Assembly: GCF_030272615.1 (NCBI RefSeq)
Contig: NC_081408.1
Coordinates: 202,906,191-202,970,190 of the forward strand
Direction of reading: 5' to 3'
Origin: Cryptomeria japonica
Lineage: Eukaryota > Streptophyta > Pinopsida > Cupressales > Cupressaceae
Length of the DNA: 64,000 bases
Shown here: positions 44,793 to 56,830 of the stretch, piece after piece
Layout: each line of letters starts with the position of its first letter
Numbering within the stretch: the stretch's first letter is position 1
Notes under the pieces: generated by a model
Told to the model about the DNA's origin: nothing
The model's input: the letters and a program-made list of their open reading frames with translations, nothing else
Database searches by the model: none
Program-made: the position numbers and the translations under genes

Positions 44793-45553
44793 TCCTACCA
44801 TTACTTTAGGTTAACTTTAGAAATCAAACATACTTCTTCAGTAGCTAACCATCTTCTAGCCATTACCCCCTCATTATTATCACCAATAATCTAATTTTCA
44901 AAATGATTCAATCTTACATACCTCAGAGTGTTCTGTTTGTTCTGATTCTCAGGTTCCTAAACATCTTCATCGATAGCAGCAACACCCAAATTAATAGTCT
45001 CTACCAGATCATTCAATTTAGGTTCCTTAGGTTGAATAGGAGCCAAAAGAACATGTTGGCCATCATCATAACCGTATGCTCTGATCTCCCTCCCAAGGTT
45101 CCCATGCACCTTCACATTTTCACTTTAAACTATCTTTCTCAGTCTCTTATTATAGCACTAGTAGGATTTGCTCTTAGTTGAATATCCCAAGAAGATACCT
45201 TCATCACTTCTAGAATCAAACTTTACTATATCATCATCTCTCTTGATATAACATTTGCTACTAAATACTATGAAATATCTTACACAAGGAACATGACCAA
45301 ACCATAACTCATGAGGGGTCTTACTGGTATCACCTTTCATGTGAACTCTTTTGAATGTGTAAACAACAATGCTAATAGATTCTCTCCAGTAGATCTTTGG
45401 AACATTTCCTTCAATCAGCATAGTTCTTGCAACATCCAAAATAGTTTTGTTCTTCCTCTCAACAACTCCATTTTTCTATGAGGTTCTAGGAGTTGATAAT
45501 TATCTTCTAATTCGATGCATCTCATAGAATGAGTTGAACTCACCAGAACAAAA
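44793..45553 (-). pseudogene. int: El-1: fragment of a copia element, integrase and linker
   Basis: Minus-strand copia pol, the oldest layer seen. Entering from 45553 it reads the end of the integrase core (GEFNSFYEMHRIRR, then NGVVERKN with the catalytic Glu). The C-terminal domain is well kept (IYWRESISIVVYTFKRVHMK, VRYFIVFSSKCYIKRDDDIV, SDEGIFLGYSTKSKSY; 45158-45439). A linker follows with VMARRWLATEEVCLISKVN (about 44810-44870), near which one base is missing. El-8 interrupts it at 45553 and El-2 at 44793. It is close in sequence to the El-8 integrase. LTRs and remaining domains lie outside the window. Confidence 0.82.
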
Positions 45554-46785
45554 TGTTAGAAAATTCAAATAATCATAAGACAACTAAGAGGGGGGCAATT
45601 CAGTTGTCACCAAATTATAAAAACCTTAAGCAATTAAAACTTTAATACCAGAACCCAAAAGATCAATATCGGAATGCATAAACCAATTACCGAAATAGAA
45701 AATATAAAAATTAAGCATAAGCAATAATTAGAGAATAAATACCATCCACATGACACCAAGATTTGTACGTGGAAAACCCCATAAAGGGAAAAACCACGGT
45801 GGGAAGCCTACCCACAGTCAGATAATACTTCTCTAGTATGTGATTACAAATGAGGGGCTGCACTTGCAGGAAGGCCAACAACCTAGAGAATGCTGCTCAT
45901 CACAAAAGGAGCCTTACTGACAACATACAAATCTAGACTACAATCGGGAAGAAGGAATGAAGGACAATGATATCATCTCCTATGTATGAATACAGTTTTG
46001 GTTAAGCTCAATACCAGAGGACTAAATCCTCTTACATAAATCCAACTCGATCACCAATGGTTGACCAAATCCTCTGCATGAATTATTATTACATTATTAA
46101 CTCCTTACATATCCATTTCATCCTCACATATATTTTTCCATGATCTACAATGAAATATTACATCATATACATACAAACCCTCAACCACAAACAATAAGGT
46201 AGGCCACCAGATAAGAAAACAATTACATAATTACAAAACATGTTGGCCTGAGACCAAACAAATAATATCCAACCCATAAGAGATCTCAGAAATGCATAGA
46301 GAAGTCCAATCAACACATTACATTAAGTCGGTTCATAAACTAGATAAACCAGTAACCAATTTAGGTCCACATGATAAAGCAATGATCCTAATCAACCAAG
46401 TCTGAAAAATGATCACCATCAACGTCTTGAATCTCTACTAGAAGCCGCACCAACACCACTTATGCATATCATCAAAAATATTCAACAAAGCTTTGTCAGT
46501 GAAACCCTCACCAGAACAACAAACCAAGCTTGCCAGCATATAGGATAGCATCCAATTACCAAATCAAAACCATTTGCCTAAACAATAATCTGAGTAGCAT
46601 GAATAAGCCAATTCCATAACCCAAACATATCAGAGCATACCATATTATCATGATCTAATCCAACCAGAAACCAAATAACTTACCGGGACTAGAAGGATAC
46701 CAATAAAACTACCAAAACAACTAGTGTTGACATCAATGACAAAACATCAATGTAATACATGATCAATTCCTTCTAATGGCCAACA
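45554..46785 (-). repeat. El-8 3' LTR
   Basis: 1232 bp, TGTTAGAAAA to GGCCAACA on the plus strand. It contains the AAGAGGGGGG run (CCCCCCTCTT in element sense) typical of the copia LTR ends here. The partner is outside the window. Confidence 0.85.
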
Positions 46786-47154
46786 ATCTCCCCCTTTGGA
46801 ATTGATGCCAAGACTAAATATGAAAAACATCCATGTGCCAAGAAATGCCAAACAAATCTCCCACAAAGAATATAGCAATGAAGTTTTGATCCATACTCTC
46901 CTTGTAAATGATATCACAATTAAGTTCTACAAATTTCTCCCCCTTATGTGTATATCCCTTAATTTTTTCACATGAATATCTCTCCACCTTTGGCATCAAT
47001 GCCATAAATCTGACAAAAATATCAAAGCAAAAACATCAACCACTGAATCACAAGGATAACTACTCCCCCTGAGAAATAGCATCACCATCAATCTGGAATG
47101 ATTAATATCTTTGATAATTCATACCAAACTGATGCAAAATAGCACCAATCAGTT
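46786..47154 (-). other. El-8 3' untranslated region and polypurine tract
   Basis: The tract ATCTCCCCCTTT on the plus strand (46786-46797; AAAGGGGGAGAT in element sense) abuts the LTR. The rest is noncoding and repeats short purine-rich motifs. Confidence 0.85.
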
Positions 47155-47814
47155 CTTTGTCTGAGGTGCAGAAACCCTTAATTTGTCTCTGAGGTACTAA
47201 AATGATTCTTTGGGAAAAGGTTTAGTGAAAATATCTGCAATCTACTCTTTAGTGTTCACATAAACTAGTCTAATCTCATTTTCTTCCACCGTCTCCTTCA
47301 AAAAGTTATACTTGATAGATATGTGCTTTGTCTTAGAGTGAAATACCATATTCTTTGATATGTCTATAGCAACAGAGTAATTACAATGAATAAGTTTTAG
47401 TCCAATGCAATGTACTTTAATGTCCTTCAACATTTGCTTCATCCATAGAACTTGTGTATAGTTAGTAGCAACAGCAACATTCTCAGCCTCAATAGTAGAT
47501 AAAAAAGTACATGATTGTTTCTTGTTGATCCATGAAACTAACTTCTTTCGAAGAAAGAAAGCTCCACTGAAAGTACTTTTTTGGTCATCAACATCACCTG
47601 CACAATCTGTATTTGTATATACACATAAAGTAAAGTCATCATCCTTAGGGTACCACAAATCATATTCAGATGTACCTTGCAAGTATCTAAAAATTCTTTT
47701 CACCGCACTCTCATGATTTTCTCTAGGATCACTTTGATATCTTGATGCAATGCGAACATCATTCATTATATTAGGCCTATTCTGAGTCAATTATAGCATA
47801 CCTCCAATCATAGA
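47155..47814 (-). pseudogene. El-8 RNase H and polyprotein end
   Basis: RIFRYLQGTSEYDLWYPKDD, then CVYTNTDCAGDVDDQKSTFS, where copia RNase H has TDADWAG, so the first acidic residue reads Asn. LSTIEAENVAVATNYTQVLW and SKTKHISIKYNFLKE follow. The end resembles DIFTKPFPKESF (about 47190-47225). A stop lies at about 47239. The changes make activity unlikely. Confidence 0.88.
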
Positions 47815-49051
47815 CTAGTATCTTGTAGGATTTACCAATGCAGATTCTTCCCTCCTTGTCAATTTCTCACTTGTAATCATAGGAGTATTGACTGGTTTAG
47901 AGTCTACCATACCAAATTTCTTCAACAATTCCCTAGAATGCTTAGTTTGATAGATGAAAATACCTTTATCAGTCTGAGTAATCTGCAAACGTAAGAAAAA
48001 TTTCATTTCCCCAATCATAGACATTTCAAATTATTTCTCCATATTTATTGAAAATTCCATGCATAACTTATCTTCACCTCCAAAAATGATGTCATCAACA
48101 AAAAAATCAATAATCAGTATATCATCATCAGTGACTTTATAATATAGATTACTATCAGCATTACCTTTAGTAAAACCAAGCTTCATAAAATACTTATCTA
48201 ACCTTGCATACCAAGATCTAGGTGCCTGTTTCAATCCATATAAGGCTTTATTTAACTCGTAAACCATGTTTTTATCATCTAAAAGAAAAAAACTATTAGG
48301 TTGCTCAATATAAACTCCCTCATCAAGCTCCCCATTCAGAAAGGCACACTTAACATCCATCTGATAAACCTTGTAGTTTTTATGTGTAGCATAGGCAAGA
48401 AATTATCGTATTGCTTCAATCCTAGATACAGGTGCACAAGTTTCACCATAATCAATTCCTTCCTTTTGAGAATATCCTTTACAAACCAGTCTATCTTTAT
48501 TCCTTACAACTTGACCATCTTCATTTAGTTTATTCCTAAATACCCATTAGTTCCAATAACATTCTTATTTTTAGGTCAAGGAACTAAAATCCATGTGTTA
48601 TTTTTCTCTATTCGATCTAATTCTTCTTCCATAGCTTTCATCCAACATTCATCTTTACATGCTTCAATTACTGATACCGGTTCAACTTGAGAAATTAAAC
48701 ATACCTCATTAGTTGCCAATATCCTTCTTGTCATCACTCCATTGTTTTTATCCTCAATGATCTGATCTTCTGAATGATTCATCCTTCCATACCTAGGAGT
48801 CTTCTGATTCTCTGTTCCTCTTTCCGGTTCTTCAGTTACTATTGAATTTTCTGATACTTCCGGAGTAACTGGTTCAACATTCTATTCTGATAAAGGTGTT
48901 ACCAATTTAGTTATGATCATTTCCACTACCGATTCTTTCTCATAAACACTAATTTGACTTTTATTCAGCTCATCCACCTTGACATTAGCGCTCTCCACAA
49001 TTCTCTACAATATCTTGTTATAACATCTATATGCCTTTCTTTTATTAAAAT
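47815..49051 (-). pseudogene. pol: El-8 reverse transcriptase and integrase linker
   Basis: From 49051 it reads the integrase end (KRKAYRCYNK), an acidic linker, EVCLISQVEPVSVIEACKDE and a palm region. That region includes MDVKCAFLNGELDEGVYIEQ and KALYGLKQAPRSWYARLDKY (48031-48360). The catalytic box FFVDDIIFGGED is intact. Then come FLRLQITQTDKGIFIYQTKH and the STPM-type segment TPMITSEKLTRREESALVNP. Stops or shifts lie near 48573, 48362, 48029 and 47812. Confidence 0.88.
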
Positions 49052-50260
49052 TGTAGTGTCATAAAATTGCAACCCTAGCAATTGTTGACTGCATTAGGGT
49101 CCTCATACACGTGAGTTTGAATTCTATAGCCCGATCGGAGACCAAAGATTGCTCATCCCTCAAAAACAACTTCTTCATTAGCCTCTGCATCACCCTGCCC
49201 GCACTCTACCTTAGACAAAGGGGTAGGAAAGGGGCATGGTGCCACTATCCCACCTTCAATAGGGTCATGGCACCCTTGTCCCTACCCTATTATGGGGTAG
49301 GACCCTTCCTAGGGTTGCATTGTTGGTGGTGCATCGGGCGAGAAACTCCCCCAATGTCGACCAGCGATGAAAATCAAATCCACTAACATGTATTTAATGG
49401 GGAATTCTTCCTCTCATTTTCATTAGTTGGATGGGTGGAATTTTACATGAGATCAAGCATTCAAGATAATTCAAGTATTCAAACATTCTTTTCTATCATT
49501 GAGCATTCTCAAGTCTCCCTTCAAAGCTAGGTGTTGCATTCAAGTCAAAGATTCAACCATTGAAGAGGAGATTGATTTAAACATACAATTTCACACAAAC
49601 ATTTCTATCAACATTGCTACTAAAACCTCCCTTGAGGTGATTTACAATTTAGTCTTTCATTTACAACTACTTGCAAGTACTTTCTTTCATTACTTGGTTA
49701 ATTACAAAACTGGGGTTTGACCTAAAGGAAAACCTCCAATCCCAACCCATTTTCCTCTCTTTGTTGTGTGTAGGATACAGGTGCGTAGCTATACTTTCAG
49801 ATTCGGGCTTCATTTGTAGAGGCAGAAAAACCCCTTTTGTTTCACAGATTTTTTGGAGGACCGTGTATGTTCCCACCACGGTACAGACAACTTTTCGTCA
49901 AATTCGTAGGACGACTTCGTCATGACATATTACTATCAGATCCAGGTGCACAACTTCATCTCATATTCTGATCTCAAGTTATAATCAGTTCTTTGTCATT
50001 TTTGCACTACACAATTCAATCAATTTCCTTTCCATTTGAAACAAGGAAAAGGGGATCAACTTAACATTCCCAATTCATTCATAATTCAATCTAACATATT
50101 TGTGTGGAGAGATTGAATCTAGTAAATCATCCTCTCCTCTTCCTAATGTAACATGGTGAAAAGTGTTTGAAGGGTAATCAATAGTGAAACTCTCATCACT
50201 CTCTAAGGGAAAGGGTAGTTTCCTTCTTGATCTATCATTCACCCTTTTTCCACCATTACA
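49052..50260 (+). repeat. El-9 5' LTR
   Basis: 1209 bp, TGTAGTGTCATAAAATTG to CCATTACA. It holds two diverged units of the GC-rich repeat near 49226-49300 and the GGACCGTGTATG motif near 49857. Confidence 0.92.
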
Positions 50261-50261
50261 T

Positions 50262-50276
50262 TTGGTGAAACCGATG
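50262..50276 (+). promoter_or_regulatory. El-9 putative primer-binding site
   Basis: TTGGTGAAACCGATG directly after the LTR, matching the position and start of the El-5 and El-6 sites. Confidence 0.6.
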
Positions 50277-51374
50277 TCTTGCATGCTTTCCTTGGAACAA
50301 CATTGCATATGTTTCATTTACAAGTTTCAAATTTCTGGAAACTTAGTGGTTAAATCATTAAAAACCCTAGTTTTTATAATTAAAATTGAACTTGTGATTT
50401 TTTAAAAATTGCTTGTGGTTATCTTAGATCTGAAGATTGTTTTGTTTGTAAAATTCAATTTCCTCCTTGTCTTGTTCTGCAAATAAAATTTCCAATATTA
50501 AGAGGTTACTTGTCAAAACCCTAATTTGCCAAAAATTATCTTGAACTTGTGCAAAAATTGGATTTTCATTTAATTTTCAGATTTCTGATTGTTCTCAAAT
50601 TTGTCTGTAATCCTACAATTCAAATTTTCAATTTCCCCCCTTCTTCCTAAAATTTAAATTTCAAAATTAAGTGGTTAGGTCATTAAACCCTAATTTTTAA
50701 AATTAATTGTAATTTGTGTGAATTTCAAATCAATTTCATTTACATTCAGATTTCTAAACATTTTCCAAGGTGTCCCTATCCATTAGGTTTGACCATTTTC
50801 AAAATTGAAATTCAAGTCCTCTTTTTATTCAAAACCCTAATAGGGTCCTATTTTCACATTTGCGCCTTCATTTTGCCCATCTATAGGTCATAAAATTCAC
50901 TAATGTTTTGGGGTTAGTTTTGAAATCATCGTAATATCCGTCCCTGAAAATTTCAAAAAAAGTTGGTCGAACCATGTGCGTTCCCTCCATGGTCCTCGAC
51001 TTTTTTTTCTGAAATTTTAGGAGATAGATATGATTGTATTTACTAGCCTAAATCTAGAAGATTTGCTGATTTTATAAATTTTTTATCCTCTAGAATCGAA
51101 AATACCTTCAAAATTCAACATTTCAACTTTCAAGATTTTTTTTTAAATTAAGAGGTTAATTATAGTCTGCCCTAATTTTAAAAAATTTGATTTAAAAATT
51201 AATTGGTATTCCTTGGCCCTAATTTTACAATTCCAATTTCGTTTCATTTTTGGAAATTGTGTCATTCCCTTTCTCCAACAAAGTTGAAATTGTTTAATCA
51301 CTATTTTCTTAAATTTTGCATTAACCAATTTTGTAAGCTTTGTTCCACAATTCAAAATTCAAAATTTCCCTCTA
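50277..51374 (+). other. El-9 untranslated leader with hairpin
   Basis: AT-rich, noncoding. An inverted repeat at 50966-51000 pairs GTCGA+ACCATG with CATGGT+TCGAC around an 11-base loop with a two-base bulge. It is equivalent to the El-6 hairpin, with both stem strands changed (CCGTG/CACGG to CCATG/CATGG). The leader ends in a deletion junction that joins it to the middle of gag. Confidence 0.65.
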
Positions 51375-53360
51375 GTGCTTGAGTTTACTTCATTTCCACA
51401 GTTGTGTGCAATACTCCACAATTATCAACTGGTTGTGAGTCAAATGGAGCAATCCACTCCTATGGCTCCGAGTGATAAGGGGCAGAGTGTTCAACAACCG
51501 TTTGTGAAGTTCAAACCAACAAAAACTTTCATCAAGTTCAATGCTCCAATCAACAACAACCATCTAAATGCTACAATAGGCATTCCTTCTATTTCTAAAT
51601 TCTTCCAAATAGAAAGACAATTTACTTCCTTGAATGAATCTCTACATAGTATTATGTCTCAGTTGTTGCACATAAATGTTATCAAACTTCCTCCTATAAA
51701 ATAAATTGATCCTTACAAACTTGTATCCCCTTATTTTGATAACAATTCCTTTTGTCAATTTCATTGTCAACCTGGTAACGATACTGAGAAATGTTTCCAT
51801 TGAAAAATAAGATTCAAGACTTGACTGATAATAATACTATATATGTCGTAGGTGTGAATGATAAAGGGAATAAATTAGTAGCTCCTCTTAATCAAAATAT
51901 TAATATTTTCACTGGTCCCTTGCCATCTCATACCTCTAACGTTATTGAGATTGTGCCCAATTCTCTCTCGTTTGAAGAATTCACCTCTATGGTTAAGGAT
52001 ATCCCTTGCCGTGGTCCCTCGATTTATCCCTCTTGCATGGTTAATGTCATAACTGAAGAGTATCTTTTCACTTTATGATTGCATAAACCAATATATGATG
52101 CTTCTAATGTGGTTGTGAAGTTTTTTTATGGCTTCTCTTGTCCTACCATTGGTTCTATCACCCTTCCTATTGAAGTTCATACTAAATCCATGGATGTTGA
52201 CTTTGTTATTATACCTTCTTCTGAGCAATTCTGTGTGAAGTTGGGGTATCCTTGGCTATCTTCCATGAAGGCTATTTCTTCTCCAATCCACAAGAGTTTG
52301 AAATTTCCTCACAATGGAGAAATCATAATCGTGAACCATAGCTTATTTTATCCATCCAAAAGAAGCCCCAATGTTCCTATTGATCTCTTTTGGCCTAAAC
52401 AATTTCAATCTCTTCCATCAAGGAGCAATTCTCTTTTTCAATCTTATCAAAAATGAAAGAACCATATGATTTTATTGTTAAGTCAACCTAGATCTCCAAC
52501 ACTTAAAATTCCTATTATTCTTCAAGATAAGGTTCTTCCCCTCTTAGATAGAACTAATCTCCCTCCTAAGAAATATCATCCATCTATACCTATGAATGTG
52601 ACTTTACCTTCTCTTAAGGAGAACACCAATATTCTTCCTAAGGTTAGACCTATACCTTCTCCTCATGATGGACCTGGTCTCCTTCCAACACCTAATATTC
52701 CTCCTTTCTATGGGATAGTTCCACCTCCTTCCTCTTATCGAGAGAAGAGGCCTGCTTCTCCTCTTGTTCAACCTAAAAGGCCTCAACCTAAACCTTCAAC
52801 TATCAAGAAGCAAAACATTCCTACTTTTTCAAGTGTTCCTCCTCTTTCTCAGCCTTCCACAAAGACTTGATAGAATCATTGTGTGAGATAATGCTAATGA
52901 AGATGTCATGTTTGAGCTCATGAAGTTATCCCTTAAAATATTCAATCTCCTCAGACTTTGACAGTTGACATGATTCCCTTTTCTCCTAAGAAATATGTTC
53001 AACCTACATCTCCAAATCATAAGTTACATAAAACATGTGATGGTTTTAGTCCTATTCGTGTTCTTGCTCCTCTTTCTCTAAACTTTGATGAATAAATGGG
53101 TGAAAATATTATACATAATGCAAATACAACTCCTAATTCTTTTGATAGTGAGTATGAATATGTTGGCATAGACAAGCATTTATAAATTGAGTTTTCACAA
53201 ATCCTAATCCTAGCTTCTAGAATTGAACAAAGTGAGTTACAACATGAGCATAGTCCTTGTTTCGATCTTTGTTGTGGTCGATGTCTCTCCTTTAGCATGA
53301 TGCTCACCTTCTCAAAATAGTGATCAACAAGATTGGGAGGCGGATGTTGTGCTAGATTAG
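51375..53360 (+). pseudogene. gag-pro: El-9 gag-protease remnant
   Basis: It begins in the middle of the capsid domain (FTSFPQLCAILHNYQL); the N-terminal gag and ATG are gone. The variant knuckle near 51757 reads CQFHCQPGNDTEKC (His to Asn). The protease-like site near 52020 reads SIYPSCMVNVITEEYLF, so the Asp present in El-5 and El-6 is Tyr. LGYPWLSSMKAISSP (about 52230), the Pro-rich tail and a decayed acidic end follow, with TAG at 53358-53360. Stops or shifts lie near 51702, 51790, 52076, 52456 and 52868 and throughout 52900-53360. It is much more decayed than El-5 or El-6. Confidence 0.9.
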
Positions 53361-54112
53361 CAATATTAGCACTGCAGATCTTTCTCTCTCTCCTTTCTTT
53401 CTCTTTTGTGACCATTCTTCTATGTGTAGCCCTATTCTTATATTATCCCCTTAATGTCTAGTTGGGGACGATGGAAAGCATTGAGGTCTTTTCTTGGTCT
53501 CTTTCATGTTGACTCAAAAGACATCCTCTCTACCCTTTTATTCTAAGGTAGTGTCCTTCTTTGGGGAATTAAGATTGTTATATTCATATACATACATGAT
53601 ATAGATGAGTTATCATACAACATACCGACCTTCATGAAAGCAACACTACCTCATGTTTTGTGTTCATTATCCTTGGATTTATAACTTAATTGGGCACTAA
53701 ATCCTTGTGATAATGTGCTCCTTCCTTCTCTTTCTCTTGGGTGTATCCTACCTTAAATAAACAGCTCCTGATAAGGCACGTGTGATCACTTTAACATGGG
53801 AGAATATACTCCACTCATATTTTCCTTCTTGTGATACTTAGAAATACTTAGTGAACTTTATTTTGCTTTGTAATCTTTAGTATCCTTGCTTTCATGACTC
53901 ATAGTGAAGGGAACTTTGCTACTTCTGGTCATCATTATCCCCTTCTTGATCTTCCCTTTTACTTTGTCAATCGAAGTCGTAAGATCCTAAGTCCACTAGG
54001 GGCTTGGCACATCTTGCCTCCTTCACATGGTGAAAGTCTTTCAATATTGTTTCCTTGTACTTTACCGATAGTATTGGCATACGCTTATACTCCTGCTAAA
54101 GTGGGGGCTAAA
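53361..54112 (+). other. El-9 3' untranslated region and polypurine tract
   Basis: Noncoding, collinear with 19012-19762 of El-5, ending in AAAGTGGGGGCTAAA (54098-54112). Confidence 0.85.
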
Positions 54113-54208
54113 TGTAGTGTCATAAATTTGAAACCCTAGCAATTTTTCACTGCATTAGGGTCCTTATGCATGCGAGTTTGAATCCTCTAACCTTATCGAA
54201 GACCAAAG
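54113..54208 (+). repeat. El-9 3' LTR, first part
   Basis: TGTAGTGTCATAAA to the El-10 insertion. The last five bases caaag are the left El-10 target copy. Confidence 0.92.
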
Positions 54209-55677
54209 TGTTAGCTCTGATACCAATTGTTAGCTTTGATGCCAATTGTTAATAAGATGAGAGGGGGGGTGAATCATACAAACTTAATCTTCAATATATT
54301 CAATAGATTCAACCTTGGTAGCTTTAAAAGATATATGTAACCAAAACTGTAAAACATGCCAGCTTAAGAACACATAACCATAACAACACTCATAACACCA
54401 GATTTAACGTGGAAACCCAAATAGGGAAAAACCACTATTAGATTTCGGACCCACTAATAAATATACTCTTCTAGAGTATACTCGCTTAAAAGAAAATCCT
54501 ATTAAAGATTACAAACACATTGCTAGATGTGACCCGGTTAAGGGATTTCACTCAAATCTATTAGGATCTTCACCTTGTTAGAGGTGACCTTATTAAAGGG
54601 TTTCAAACACTGAATCAGAATGTCACCTTGCTAGAGGATTTGCAAATAAGACTGTTAAGTCCACTCGGTTAAGAGATTTTTTGTCACTTACAAATAAATA
54701 ATAGTAATGAGTATGTCTACAACTTTGCATCTAAAATGCTAAAGCAGATTCTTATTTGCTCAATACAATCTAGTCATACGACTTATCGTGTCCCTCTATT
54801 GGGCTCCTTACACTGTTATTCAAATAGGTCTTCAAGCTTTTGTGGTCGGTAATCACTATGTAGCATCCCTGTGCTTACACTTGCCTGCATACATTGTTTA
54901 TCAACAGTTCCTTATTTATAAACAATTAGCTAACCACTTAATCTCTTTGATCACATTTCCCATGATCAATCATAGCCATCAGATCTTCAATCTTGACCAC
55001 GTTCAACATATCCTTCGATCTGAAAATGTTTTACCTCACCTTGTAACTTGCATACATTTCTTGGAACTTGTGCAAGGGTATTGCGGTTTAATCTGAGTTG
55101 TAGATCTTTCTGCCGATCTTCCATTGCCGTAGATCCTTAACAAACTTCATACATGTTGTATCAATCATTTAATCATAACCAGCTCATCAACTTCCATCAT
55201 TAAATAATGCATGCATTCATCCAATGCATTTTGTTATTACTTGGTTGAAACTTAGTAAATACCAAACTTCACTCGATAGACATTCTGCCTTCATTAACCG
55301 ATAGCGATAACCTTAGGGTTTACCGACTAGGTTCCTTTCTTGGTAACATAGTATAGTATTAACCTTACAAACAATAGCATATGTAGGATATCAAAATAAT
55401 ATAAACAACATGATCTCATCATTGACTAACTCGGTAATAGTTGCCCATTGAATAACTTATTCCTCCCCTAATTCATCACATCTTTTATGTGTCTTTTACC
55501 GACATCTTAATTCTCTTCAAAACATACTTCTTAAGATATGGCAACATCATACTAAATCAGAAAATCAATTTCTTGACATCAATGGAAAAATAATATTGTG
55601 AAGATAGTAAATATCCTTAATCAGTTATATCCATAACTATCAACAACCTTCTCAATATCCTAATTGAAATGCCAACA
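54209..55677 (-). repeat. El-10 3' LTR
   Basis: 1469 bp. The outer end carries two 19-bp PBS-like units (54214-54232 and 54233-54251) before ATAAGATGAGAGGGGG. The inner end CCAACA is next to the purine tract. Confidence 0.92.
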
Positions 55678-56054
55678 ATCTCCCCCTTTTGGCATTGATG
55701 ACAAAACCAATTGATTTGACCTAAAAGATTCGAATTCAAATTGCTATGATTGTGATTGCTCATATTGCTGAAATGCTCTCCCCTTGTCATTAGTCGTCTC
55801 CCCCATACATTAGTCTTCTCCCCCTTTGACAACAATGCCAAAAGAAAACTAATACATAATTTCTTCTTGTGTGAAGTAATTCCTTTGTTGATCGGTATCA
55901 ACTCAGTCTTGGTTAGAGCATTTTATCTTCAATTCCTATTCCCTGTTTTTGTTCCCTGCACACCTTTAGAAAACATCCTAAAGTGTGTAAATCAGCATCA
56001 ACTCCTAAAAGGTACTCTTTAGAGTCATCGAATTGATGCTTTCACCGAACTCGG
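55678..56054 (-). other. El-10 3' untranslated region and polypurine tract
   Basis: The tract on the plus strand is ATCTCCCCCTTTT (55678-55690). The remainder is noncoding with several short CTCCCCC runs, which are purine-rich in element sense. Confidence 0.85.
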
Positions 56055-56830
56055 TCAGTGAGTAGAAGATAGGGGTAGGACCCCTAACTTACTTCTGAGA
56101 TACTCTAAAGTATCCCTTGGCAGTGGCTTGGTGAAAATATCTACTATTTGTTCCTTTGAACTAACATACTCCAACACCACTTTCTTCTCTTGAACTTCTT
56201 CTCTACGATAATGATATTTGATAGAGATGTGCTTTGTCTTAGAATGCATAACATGAATCTTTGAAATGTTAATGGCACTAGTATTATCACAGGATATAGT
56301 TACAGGCTTGGTAACTTTCTCATTTATGCCTTCCAACAGTTGTTTGATCCATGATATATTGGTACAATTCAATGTTGCAGCAACATATTCAGCTTGTATT
56401 GTTTACTGTGAAATACATCCTTGTTTCTTGCTAAGCCAACTCACTAGTCTTTCTCCTAAAAAGAAAGCTCCACCACTTGTGCTTTTCCTGTCATCTATGT
56501 TGCCTACCCAATCAACATCAGCATAAACTTTTAAATCAAAGCCATTTCCTTTCTGATATACTAAGCCATAATCCTCAGTGCCTTTCAAGTATTTGAAAAT
56601 TCTCTTGATTGTTGTCATGTGTGTTTCCTTGGGATCTGCAGAAAATCTTGCAACTATACCTACTGAATGTGCTATATCTGACCTACTGTAAACAACATAT
56701 TGCAACTTTCAAATCATAGATCGGTACAGTGTCTTATCAATAGATGCAGATTCATCATTCTTTGATAGTTTACATTGGTAGTCATAGGAGTACTTACTGG
56801 TTTTGAATCCTCCATTCCAAATTTCTTTAA
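56055..56830 (-). pseudogene. El-10 RNase H and polyprotein end
   Basis: RIFKYLKGTEDYGLVYQKGN leads to KVYADVDWVGNIDDRKSTSG and the EAEY-type region IQAEYVAATLNCTNISW (a stop lies between, near 56400). DNTSAINISKIHVMHSKTKH follows, with the end IFTKPLPRDTLEYLRSKLGV. The frame otherwise holds from 56705 to 56055. Confidence 0.9.
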
